From: Legionella cherrii
GTDB taxonomy: Bacteria > Pseudomonadota > Gammaproteobacteria > Legionellales > Legionellaceae
Reading direction: 5' to 3'
Assembly (NCBI RefSeq): GCF_900635815.1
Contig: NZ_LR134173.1
Coordinates: 2,512,001 to 2,576,000 of the forward strand
DNA length: 64,000 nt
Shown: piece after piece, positions 54,790-62,733 of the stretch
How the letters are laid out: the number at the start of each line of letters is the position of its first letter
Numbering within the stretch: position 1 is the first letter of the stretch
Made by a program: the position numbers and the translations under genes
The notes under the pieces: generated by a model
Told to the model about the DNA's origin: nothing
What the model saw: only the letters and a program-made list of their open reading frames with translations
Databases searched by the model: none

Positions 54790-57468
54790 CTAATTATCGT
54801 ACGAATAAGTTTTTTCTTCTTCTTTATTCAAAGTCCCTGGATTTGCTGAGGTTGAAGAACAAAAAAACATATGTTGTATGGGAATAGGTGGATCAGCTTT
54901 CCGCTTGTCCAACCCCTTTTTTGCCATGTTTCTCACATCATCAGTTGTTGCATTAATGCTCATGAATTCCAATTGACTTAACATCATTTGTTGTCTTTTC
55001 TTATCGTACTTCTCCCAACCATTGAATTCTTCAGCTACGCGAGCAGCTAATGTTGGATTAATTTTTTCCAATTTTAGGATGACGTCAACGATTAATTGAT
55101 AGCCTTTTCCCGAAGTTGCATGAAAACCATAAGGATTTTTAATAAATGTGCCCAGTAAAGCATATACTTTATTGGGATTAGATAAATCAAAAGCGGGATG
55201 TTGCATTAACTGTTCCACAAGTTTTACAACATGCTCCGAATGTGCTGCTGTCTGCACATTAAACCAATAATTAACAGCTCCCGCATCACCTTGCCAGTAA
55301 TCATAAAAACGTTGTAAGAGGGCGCTTGATTGGCTGCAATTATTGTTTACAAGCAAAATAAGTGCAGAGAGGCAATCAGTCATGTTTTTACCTAAGGAAC
55401 TATTGAATTGTTCTATTAAAGAACTCTCTGTTTTTTCAGGCTGTACAGAAATTAAATAAGTATGACAAACATGCTTTAAGCGTCGTATCCCCGCAGAGAC
55501 GATATCAAATGATTTAAAAGGTGAGTTGTTGGATGCAGGTAATTTATCTAGATTTTTTTGCATTAACAAAATATCGTTCTTTAATTCTTTTGCAAGCTGG
55601 ACTTGAATAAGTCGACGTGCTTCTGCAATTTTTTCAAAATCCTGGTCTTGCAGATTGGAAAATAAAATTTCTTCTGGAGGTATGGATATGAGTTCGGCCA
55701 AAACCCAATGATTTAATGAACTAGATGCCTCCAGGATTAATTTTCGATAGGTGTTAAAAAATTCAGGGGTGAATTTAAGAGAATTACCCAAGCAATATTC
55801 CTTAACCATCTTGGTGATCAATTTATTTGCTGCCTCGCAACGATTATATAAATTGCTGTCATGTTGCATTAATTGAAGTAACTGTTCTGAATCATATGCA
55901 AATTCAAGTTGAACTGGAGCCGAAAAGCTGCGTAATAATGACGGAGTAGGGCGTGAATCAAGATGATTGAAGTGAAATTTCATTTCAGGCTTATCAATTA
56001 TTATCGTTGTATCACCTTGAATTTCTTTTCCATCTTTAGCCAGTAATCCGAACACAACAGGTATCGGCCTACCTTTCCCATCTTGGGTTTTAAATTTCAA
56101 AGTATAACATTTTGCTTTCTCATCATATTCATCAGTAACCATTAATTGAGGAATACCGGATTCAGTAAACCAGGACAAGAAAGAGCGCATATCTTTACCT
56201 GTTGATTCACTCAATGACTCCAATACATCTTCCAAAGTTACGGCACCACCATCATTAGTTTTTAAAAATTGGGTCATTCCTTCATAAAAACTTTTTTCAC
56301 CAAGAAATAGCATCATCATGCGAAAAATATCAGCACTTTTTTCATAAGCAGCGGCAGTATATAGACTTCTAACATTGGTGTATGTATTTTGCCTTGGGGC
56401 ACGCTCATCAAAATTTTTTCCGTCTAACATCCGAATTAAGTCGGTTCCAAATAAGCGCTCCCGAAACATCGCTGCTCTAAACGTAGTTAAACCTTCTTTA
56501 AATGGCAAGTTAAACCACTCGCGTATGGTTACTCGATCACCTGACCAATAATGAAAATATTCATGAGCAACAACCTCTAAGACACGGAGAAAATCAGCAT
56601 CAGTTCGAGTTTCGGGTGTGGCAAATAAATTTGCAGTATTGAATAAGTTTAATCCAGTCGGTTCTGAAGCACCTGAAGCATATTTATCGACTCCAGCTAC
56701 CATATGTTGTGGTAACTCACATTCCAGATCAAAGACCTCTTCTTCCCAACGCATTGCTTCTTTTAAAACTTCTTTAGCGAAATCACATTTTGCGGTAGCT
56801 GCAGGGGGCACATAAAATTCAATCGGTAATTCACGCTGAGAGCGGGTTTTGAAATAAGCCACTGATTTTTGTAATTTTCCCGCAACCAAGGCAAAAAGAT
56901 AACTCGGTTTAGGCACTTTATCCAGCCAGGTTACGCTGTGTAACCCATTATCGAGATTCTTTTGTTCAATAAGTGAACCATTGGAAAGTAATACGGGATA
57001 GTCTTCCTTTTTAGCAATAATTGTTGTTTTGTAGGTGGCTAAATTATCAGGCCGATCATGACAATAAAGGACACGACGTAGTCCTTCGGTTTCAGCTTTA
57101 ACGAGAATTGTTCCCTCTGTTTCATATAAGCCGAAAAGATCCGTATTTTCTCCTAAACGAGTCACTGTTTCGAGTGTAAAAGCGCGGCCTTGGGGGATGT
57201 TTTTGATGATTATAGAGTCTTTTGTTATTTCATACTCTTCTTGAGATAGTTTTTTACCATCGAGTAAAACTGATTCTAAGAGCATATTTTCTCCATCCAA
57301 CTCAAGATCAACCGAGTGAGATGAAGATTTGGGGTTTGGCTCAATAGTCAATAATGCTTTGGATTGAATCGGTTTTTTAGAGAGATCAATCTCCAAATCT
57401 ACATGTTTTACGAGATACTCAAGAACCTCATAATCACTTAACCTAAATATCCCAGAATGATTTTTCAT
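54790..57468 (-). CDS. Divergent aminopeptidase N (M1) with GASEP motif and acidic tail
   Basis: The 892-residue PepN-like protein has the zinc site HEYFH (302-306) with Glu325, and the catalytic Tyr context AYEKSADIFRM. The normal exopeptidase motif GAMEN is GASEP here (266-270): the key Glu is kept, Met and Asn are lost. The domain order (beta saddle, thermolysin-like, beta sandwich, helical C-terminal) is full length. After the usual end, about 40 extra residues end in LNKEEEKTYSYDN, which resembles a Dot/Icm E-block. Altered specificity or export is inference. No PmrA-type box was found. Confidence 0.88.
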   Translation of the reverse strand: MKNHSGIFRLSDYEVLEYLVKHVDLEIDLSKKPIQSKALLTIEPNPKSSSHSVDLELDGENMLLESVLLDGKKLSQEEYEITKDSIIIKNIPQGRAFTLETVTRLGENTDLFGLYETEGTILVKAETEGLRRVLYCHDRPDNLATYKTTIIAKKEDYPVLLSNGSLIEQKNLDNGLHSVTWLDKVPKPSYLFALVAGKLQKSVAYFKTRSQRELPIEFYVPPAATAKCDFAKEVLKEAMRWEEEVFDLECELPQHMVAGVDKYASGASEPTGLNLFNTANLFATPETRTDADFLRVLEVVAHEYFHYWSGDRVTIREWFNLPFKEGLTTFRAAMFRERLFGTDLIRMLDGKNFDERAPRQNTYTNVRSLYTAAAYEKSADIFRMMMLFLGEKSFYEGMTQFLKTNDGGAVTLEDVLESLSESTGKDMRSFLSWFTESGIPQLMVTDEYDEKAKCYTLKFKTQDGKGRPIPVVFGLLAKDGKEIQGDTTIIIDKPEMKFHFNHLDSRPTPSLLRSFSAPVQLEFAYDSEQLLQLMQHDSNLYNRCEAANKLITKMVKEYCLGNSLKFTPEFFNTYRKLILEASSSLNHWVLAELISIPPEEILFSNLQDQDFEKIAEARRLIQVQLAKELKNDILLMQKNLDKLPASNNSPFKSFDIVSAGIRRLKHVCHTYLISVQPEKTESSLIEQFNSSLGKNMTDCLSALILLVNNNCSQSSALLQRFYDYWQGDAGAVNYWFNVQTAAHSEHVVKLVEQLMQHPAFDLSNPNKVYALLGTFIKNPYGFHATSGKGYQLIVDVILKLEKINPTLAARVAEEFNGWEKYDKKRQQMMLSQLEFMSINATTDDVRNMAKKGLDKRKADPPIPIQHMFFCSSTSANPGTLNKEEEKTYSYDN

Positions 57469-57541
57469 GAAAACTCCCTAATTCATGGTATTAGGAAGCA
57501 ACAATATAAGATCAAAATGTTTATTTCAACAGAAATGATTT

Positions 57542-58339
57542 TTAGGTGGAACAACTCGTCTCATGTAGCGCTTCTTTTTGAAGATATTCTGTACTCTGTT
57601 CATTAATTTGCAGGTAATCGGGTACATGTTGTTTGGATTGGGTAAATGGATTATGTTCTGCATCCCAAGGAATAAAAGCCTTCATATCATTAAAATAGCA
57701 AAGTTTGGCTTCAGCAATTTTTAATGGAAGTATCGTTTTTTCGAGAATTACATTGAGTTCTCTAGTTATCTCCGCTTTAAGTTGTTCCGAAACTTCTATA
57801 GAAATTATCTTATTAGATCGTGAATAGGCCAATGTAATGTGAAAGATCTTGGGAATTGTTTCTTCAATACTCAAAGCTTCTGCTATTTCTTGAATTTGTG
57901 CTACATGCTCTCTGAATAAATTTAAAGCAAGGGATATAGTCCGACCAATGTTGACTTGCATCTTTTCAATAGAAGGGGTAATGGGTGTTTTTTGAAGAGC
58001 TTGTTTTATTTTTTTGTAGTGAGGTAAGTTATGAGTAATAAATTGGTCCCATATGGCGCCTACTTGATGCTCCGTTTCTAAACTCATTGTGGTCATATGA
58101 TAACTATTGGCAGGTAGGGGAGAAAAATGCTGCATAATCAAAGGATTATTTTTTAAGGCTTTATGGATAGTTTCACAAAATTCTTTATGTTCAGGATAGC
58201 AGGCGGATACCACCGTAACTCCTGGAAATAGTGCATATTCACCATGGTCGTCAACTTTACTTAATCGTCTATGCTCCTGCTTATTTTTCATTGTGAACAT
58301 TTTAATAAGCCCAAAATTAGGTTTAATGGATAGTATCAT
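57542..58339 (-). CDS. 2H phosphoesterase-like (LigT/DUF1868 type) protein
   Basis: The 265-residue protein has the two HxT motifs of the 2H superfamily, in SYHMTTM and IFHITLAY. Such enzymes act on cyclic phosphodiesters, RNA 2',3'-ends or similar. The start is uncertain: Mets at 58339, 58300 and 58291 are all possible and none has a strong ribosome site. Substrate unknown. Confidence 0.72.
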   Translation of the reverse strand: MILSIKPNFGLIKMFTMKNKQEHRRLSKVDDHGEYALFPGVTVVSACYPEHKEFCETIHKALKNNPLIMQHFSPLPANSYHMTTMSLETEHQVGAIWDQFITHNLPHYKKIKQALQKTPITPSIEKMQVNIGRTISLALNLFREHVAQIQEIAEALSIEETIPKIFHITLAYSRSNKIISIEVSEQLKAEITRELNVILEKTILPLKIAEAKLCYFNDMKAFIPWDAEHNPFTQSKQHVPDYLQINEQSTEYLQKEALHETSCST

Positions 58340-58450
58340 GAATTATGTCCAATGCAAAAAATGTGGTTCATATTTAATCTATAATGATTATATAGAGAAC
58401 TAGTACCGTACATCTAATATGATATTAGATAATAGAAACAGAGAGTTACT

Positions 58451-59659
58451 ATGGCATCGAAATTGAAAGAAATAGAAAATACCAAAGAATATGAGAATAA
58501 ACGCCTTGATGCACTTCAGTCATTAAAAATTATGGATACAGGTCCCGAAGAAAGTTATGATCGATTGGTGCGTCTTGCAATTGATTTATTTAATATCCCC
58601 ATTTGTTATATCGCGTTTCTTGATGAAAAAAGGCAATGGCTTAAATCACACCACGGTTTAAAGGTAAAACAAACCCCAAGAAACATCTCTTTTTGTAATG
58701 TAACAATAAAAAAACATGAACCATTAATTATTAACGATGCATTAAATGATGAACGATTTGCCAATAGCCCTCTAGTACAACAGGCCCCTCATATTCGTTT
58801 TTATGCAGGCGTTCCTCTGACCGATCCACAGGGTTATAATGTGGGTACATTTTGTTTGGCTGATACTTCTCCAAAACAATTAGACTCAAAACAATTAGAG
58901 CTTTTATTAAATTTAGCTCATATAGCCAAAGATCAGTTAAGCCTCCGTAAGACAAACTTTTTATTACAAAAAATAAAAAGCCAACTTGAAGTACGAAATA
59001 AGTTAATTCGTAAAGTATTTAGTTTTTATATGTCAGATGAGGTAGTAAATACCATTCTTAAATCCCCTCATCATCAAAAATTGGGAGGATATGAAAATAA
59101 AATAACAGTTATGTTTAGCGATTTAAGAAATTTTACTCCTTTATCTGAAGCAATTCCTGGTGAAACGTTGGTTTCTCTTTTAAATAACTATTTCAGTAAA
59201 ATGGTTCCGGTCATAGAAAAATATCAAGGAATTGTTGATGCGTTTATTGGTGATGCCATTATGGTCATTTTTGGCGCACCATATTCCTCCGGAAATGATT
59301 CCCTTCGTGCGATAGCCTGTGCTTTAGAAATGCAACAGGTCCTAAAAAAATTGAATCAGGCTAATAAAAAGAAAAATTTGCCGCAGTTAGAAATGGGAAT
59401 AGGGATTAATACCGGGGTTGCCGTTGTGGGGAATGTGGGTTCCAAAAAACGAATGCAATACAGCGCGATAGGATCATCCGTTAATTTATCATCACGAATT
59501 CAAGATCTCAGTCTTGGCGGTCAAATATTGATTTCTGAGTCTACTTATAAGGAAGTTGTAAATGATATCGAAATTAATGGGCATCTGCGAGTCAAAGTTA
59601 AAGGAATCCAGTCACCGATTACAATTTACGATGTATCACATTTAAAATTGCAAGAATAG
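58451..59659 (+). CDS. GAF-domain class III adenylate/guanylate cyclase
   Basis: The 402-residue protein has a GAF domain (about residues 25-175; IPICYIAFLDEKRQWLKSHHGL) and a class III cyclase domain (about 205-400). Metal-binding Asp are in FSDLRNFT and VDAFIGDAIM, and the transition-state pair is in NLSSRIQ. It should make cAMP (or cGMP) in response to a small ligand or redox state. There are no membrane spans, so it is cytoplasmic. Confidence 0.92.
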   Translation: MASKLKEIENTKEYENKRLDALQSLKIMDTGPEESYDRLVRLAIDLFNIPICYIAFLDEKRQWLKSHHGLKVKQTPRNISFCNVTIKKHEPLIINDALNDERFANSPLVQQAPHIRFYAGVPLTDPQGYNVGTFCLADTSPKQLDSKQLELLLNLAHIAKDQLSLRKTNFLLQKIKSQLEVRNKLIRKVFSFYMSDEVVNTILKSPHHQKLGGYENKITVMFSDLRNFTPLSEAIPGETLVSLLNNYFSKMVPVIEKYQGIVDAFIGDAIMVIFGAPYSSGNDSLRAIACALEMQQVLKKLNQANKKKNLPQLEMGIGINTGVAVVGNVGSKKRMQYSAIGSSVNLSSRIQDLSLGGQILISESTYKEVVNDIEINGHLRVKVKGIQSPITIYDVSHLKLQE

Positions 59660-59862
59660 AGGCTTTAAGTGATTGATTAAAGTTATATGAATGTAATAGC
59701 TCACTTTATCACCGCAAACAAACTCAGTGATCTCCTGGATGTAATATAGGAAGCCTCTGAAACAGGTACCATATTCAGGAGATCCCTTGGTCGCAAATTC
59801 CCCAGGATTCTGGGACTCTAAGTGGTTTCCAGTTAATGTATGGAAAACCCTTTGTGAACATA
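59660..59862. other. Intergenic stretch with two hairpins
   Basis: GATCTCCTG / CAGGAGATC (59729-59737 and 59776-59784) and CCCAG / CTGGG (59801-59814) flank the convergent gap. No gene seen; a terminator or small RNA is possible. Confidence 0.4.
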
Positions 59863-60672
59863 TTAAATTTTGGGACCCTGACTGCTTTCTGATGAGTCGC
59901 TAAGTTCACTTGATAATCCATTTGGAGTAATTCCCCATGGTTTTACACTAGAGTGACTGACGGGTAACCCACCTTTATTTAAAATCTCACTAACCAGTGT
60001 GGTACAGTTATATACTGGATTATTAGTGGTTTCCTGCATAACTCTTCTGCGATACAATTCAACGTCAATTGGATCTTGATTGACAAAAGCAGAGCTGTCT
60101 TTAAAAAATTTAACAAGATTAATATTGGGTAGTAGTTGATAGCCTACTTCACCTGCTTTTACTTTTTCTTCGGTTTTCTTAATATGTTCACTCATTACCG
60201 GAGTATTTAAATTCTTATATTGATAAACATGATCTGGGGGTAATGGTTTTGCATCTTGGCTTGGATTTACCTGCACCGGTCTATCTGTATCTAAGTTTGT
60301 GTTATTAGATGTGCCCAAGGTTTCCATATCATCGGATAAATTGGTAGCAATGTGCGCTGGCAAGGGAAGTACAGCAGTCAATCCTGTGGATGGGATAGTA
60401 TCAGGATGAATACTCGCATATTCGCCGGGATCTTCATCTTTCATTTTTGGTTTTGAGCCGCCTACTTGTATTGCAGCATGGCCAACTTTATTTGCTGTCA
60501 TATCCCAAATAAATACCCAAGTATTTTTTGGGGGTTCCGTTGATTTCGTTTCTTTTATTGGAGTAACAGGGTTTAAGTTTGTAGTACTACTTTCCATATC
60601 TTTTTGGGGATTTGAATTAGAGAGGGAAGTATTTGCACTATCAACTTTTTTAGATCTGAGAAATGAAAACAT
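59863..60672 (-). CDS. Permuted papain-like (NlpC/P60- or LRAT-type) protein, candidate effector
   Basis: The 269-residue protein starts with a low-complexity Ser/Thr/Pro-rich segment (1-50), then WVFIWDMTANKVGHAAIQVGG with His65 and, late, VYNCTTLVSEIL with Cys223. The His-before-Cys order fits circularly permuted NlpC/P60 (YiiX/LRAT-like) enzymes, which act as peptidases, amidases or acyltransferases. A TATAAT (60720-60715) lies about 43 bp upstream; there is no PmrA box. The neighbour upstream has the same layout. Confidence 0.68.
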   Translation of the reverse strand: MFSFLRSKKVDSANTSLSNSNPQKDMESSTTNLNPVTPIKETKSTEPPKNTWVFIWDMTANKVGHAAIQVGGSKPKMKDEDPGEYASIHPDTIPSTGLTAVLPLPAHIATNLSDDMETLGTSNNTNLDTDRPVQVNPSQDAKPLPPDHVYQYKNLNTPVMSEHIKKTEEKVKAGEVGYQLLPNINLVKFFKDSSAFVNQDPIDVELYRRRVMQETTNNPVYNCTTLVSEILNKGGLPVSHSSVKPWGITPNGLSSELSDSSESSQGPKI

Positions 60673-60756
60673 AACAATCCTTTTATTAGATAAATTACCT
60701 ATTCGGCACAGAGATTATAGGCAGGTATTAAATTTTAAATCAAGTGGGTATTAATT

Positions 60757-60793
60757 GCGCACCATATTTAATGTTTTACTAAATATGGTGTGC
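60757..60793. terminator. Strong hairpin between the two papain-like genes
   Basis: Arms 60757-60770 and 60780-60793 pair over 14 nt with one wobble. It follows the stop of the upstream minus-strand gene at 60806 and probably ends its transcript, though no T tract is present. Confidence 0.7.
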
Positions 60794-60805
60794 ATCGATT
60801 TGATA

Positions 60806-61543
60806 TTATAATTTGAAGTCGCTGCAATGTTCTTTTATAAATGTTGCTTTATCTACTTTTGTAAAACCGTGTTTTTCTAACGCCGGAGTAAATAAAGTTG
60901 GGATTGTAGGATTTTCAAAATTATAACCTGCACTTTTGATAACATGGGTTACCGAACTAGCGCAATTATCTACTTTAATTTTGGGAACTTCTGGATGATT
61001 GTCATCATACACATGGAAACCACATATATCTTCTGAGGGATAACTACCCGTTTCCTTCTTAGATTTTTCTATTACTCTTTGTGAGCCTGCACCTCCGTGA
61101 AGTAGATGTTTAAATCCATTCACTAATGGATTGGCATCACCAAAAACAGAGTAGGTCGAATGACCATTTGTTACATCTTTACTAAATTCATTTTGACCCT
61201 TTTTTGCACTTTTAAATTGTTCTTTACTTACTGAAGTAGTCAAAATATGAGTTGCTTCTTCTACATCTTGCTTATGATCTGGGGCAAGTTGTCCTGACAC
61301 AGGGATCGAGCCGAAGCTCATTCCATTTATAATACTTCCGAAGAATCCAGGATAAAAACTCGTAGTACGAATTTCTGTCTTACCTTCTTTTTTCTTAATA
61401 AGCATTGCTGTTACGTGTCCTGGGCCATTTTCTTGATTAGTATCTTTGACACAGACTGCAACATGATATTCTGTTTTAACTTGATCGGATTTAACTTGCG
61501 GTGTTGTAGTAGTTTGTTGTTGTGTTTCTTTTTTAGAGAACAT
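60806..61543 (-). CDS. Permuted papain-like protein, PmrA-type promoter, candidate effector
   Basis: The 245-residue protein has a low-complexity N-terminus (1-22), then GPGHVTAMLI with His43, and VDNCASSVTHVIKSAGY with Cys194. Architecture and motif order match its downstream neighbour, so the two are probably paralogues that diverged far. A strong PmrA-type box with a perfect -10 lies 68-100 bp upstream. A secreted cysteine hydrolase or acyltransferase is inferred, not shown. Confidence 0.72.
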   Translation of the reverse strand: MFSKKETQQQTTTTPQVKSDQVKTEYHVAVCVKDTNQENGPGHVTAMLIKKKEGKTEIRTTSFYPGFFGSIINGMSFGSIPVSGQLAPDHKQDVEEATHILTTSVSKEQFKSAKKGQNEFSKDVTNGHSTYSVFGDANPLVNGFKHLLHGGAGSQRVIEKSKKETGSYPSEDICGFHVYDDNHPEVPKIKVDNCASSVTHVIKSAGYNFENPTIPTLFTPALEKHGFTKVDKATFIKEHCSDFKL

Positions 61544-61611
61544 TTAAATAACCTCATATTTTCTGACATACGAGGCATCCATACCAAATTATAAAATCAC
61601 TTTTATCCTGC

Positions 61612-61643
61612 ATTATACGCATCAATTATTAACAAAATATTAA
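61612..61643 (-). promoter_or_regulatory. PmrA-type box and -10 element for the papain-like gene
   Basis: On the minus strand: TTAAT (61643-61639), 6 bp, TTAAT (61632-61628), 10 bp, TATAAT (61617-61612). This is the best of the four matches; its half-sites fit cTTAATatT closely. Confidence 0.72.
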
Positions 61644-61774
61644 TTAATTGAATAAAATATGAGCATGATTGCAATTTAAGCAATAGAGCGTTTGGGCGCT
61701 ACTCAGTACTGTATGAGCAATTGGAATGAAGAGCAATTAATGTACTCTACACAGCAAGTTAGGAGGCAACAGCG

Positions 61775-61987
61775 GTGGCATTTGCGCGCAATGTGGCAGA
61801 GAGAGCACCTCTTGCATCAAGAGAAAAACTTATCAGAGTACTTTCTCATCATCTGCAAATTATTAATATAGGTCGTGGTTCTCTAAAGGATAAGCAGATT
61901 TTTTTAAGCAGGGGCGCACAAGTTTTAGGAATTGATTTATGCGAAAACGTACTTGATTTTGCCCAGGATGCTCTTCTGAACATATAA
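61775..61987 (+). pseudogene. Decayed SAM methyltransferase fragment
   Basis: A 70-codon frame from GTG 61775 (AGGAGG 8 nt upstream) includes QIINIGRGSLKDKQIFLSRG and AQVLGIDLCENVLDFAQ, a methyltransferase motif I/II with a damaged glycine loop. The rest of the domain is missing, so this is a remnant. Confidence 0.5.
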
Positions 61988-62035
61988 CGTATGCTGAATT
62001 AAAGAATTTCAAGTATCAAGCGACAAGTTTATCTA

Positions 62036-62545
62036 TTAATGTGTTTTGCTTGTCGCCAGCATTTTATTGGTTAATGCAATTGCTAAGGCTGAAACAAGTA
62101 ATGTTAAATGAATGATAACTTGCCACATTACTGAGAAGTTACTGAGTTTATTGGGATCAATAAATGTTCTCAATAGATGAATCGATGATATGCCAATTAA
62201 TGAAAGAGCAAGCTTTACTTTCATAGCTCCTGCATCAAGATGATCGAGCCATTCGGGTTGGTCCGGATGTGAGTCAAGAGCAAGGGGCGAAACAAAGGTT
62301 TCATATCCCCCCAAAACAACCATAATGAGAAGATTGGCAATCATCACTACATCAATTAAGTCCAGCACACCAAGCATAATGAGTGTATCATTAATGTTAT
62401 TGAGATGGATTATTAATTCAAATAATTCATGGACAAAACGATATACATAAACAGCCAGTATTAGAATAAGGCCTAAATATAAAGGAAGTTGTAACCATCT
62501 TCCCATAAAGATAAACTTACTTATGCCTTTTTTTAGATTATTCAT
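62036..62545 (-). CDS. UPF0114 (YqhA-type) membrane protein
   Basis: The 169-residue protein has four spans and the family signature LIDVVMIANLLIMVVLGGYETFVS plus LKVKLALSLIGISSIHLL-like segment. Inner membrane, function unknown. Confidence 0.9.
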   Translation of the reverse strand: MNNLKKGISKFIFMGRWLQLPLYLGLILILAVYVYRFVHELFELIIHLNNINDTLIMLGVLDLIDVVMIANLLIMVVLGGYETFVSPLALDSHPDQPEWLDHLDAGAMKVKLALSLIGISSIHLLRTFIDPNKLSNFSVMWQVIIHLTLLVSALAIALTNKMLATSKTH

Positions 62546-62592
62546 AAAACGTACACCATTTTTTTATTAAAAACTTTTTTTTACCACCACGC

Positions 62593-62675
62593 GCGTCATC
62601 CCACGTGAAATGAGAGATCCCCATGATATAGCACGGCATTATAGTGGAAGATCCCTCGCTTCACTCGGGATGACG
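62593..62675. repeat. Palindromic repeat with CGTCATCCC ends
   Basis: Imperfect inverted arms begin CGTCATCCC and end GGGATGACG, about 83 bp long. The right arm matches 27899-27924 in inverted orientation with one mismatch. A REP-like GTAGCG...GGGCTAC motif follows at about 62696-62716. Confidence 0.65.
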
Positions 62676-62733
62676 ACAAAAAATCCCCAGCTTTCGTAGC
62701 GTTAATCCGGGCTACAATTCAATAATGCAAATG

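Noticed and set aside
60673..60760. PmrA-type box for the 59863-60672 gene
   Set aside because: TTAAT elements are present but at wrong distances (7 bp apart, 7 bp from the -10).
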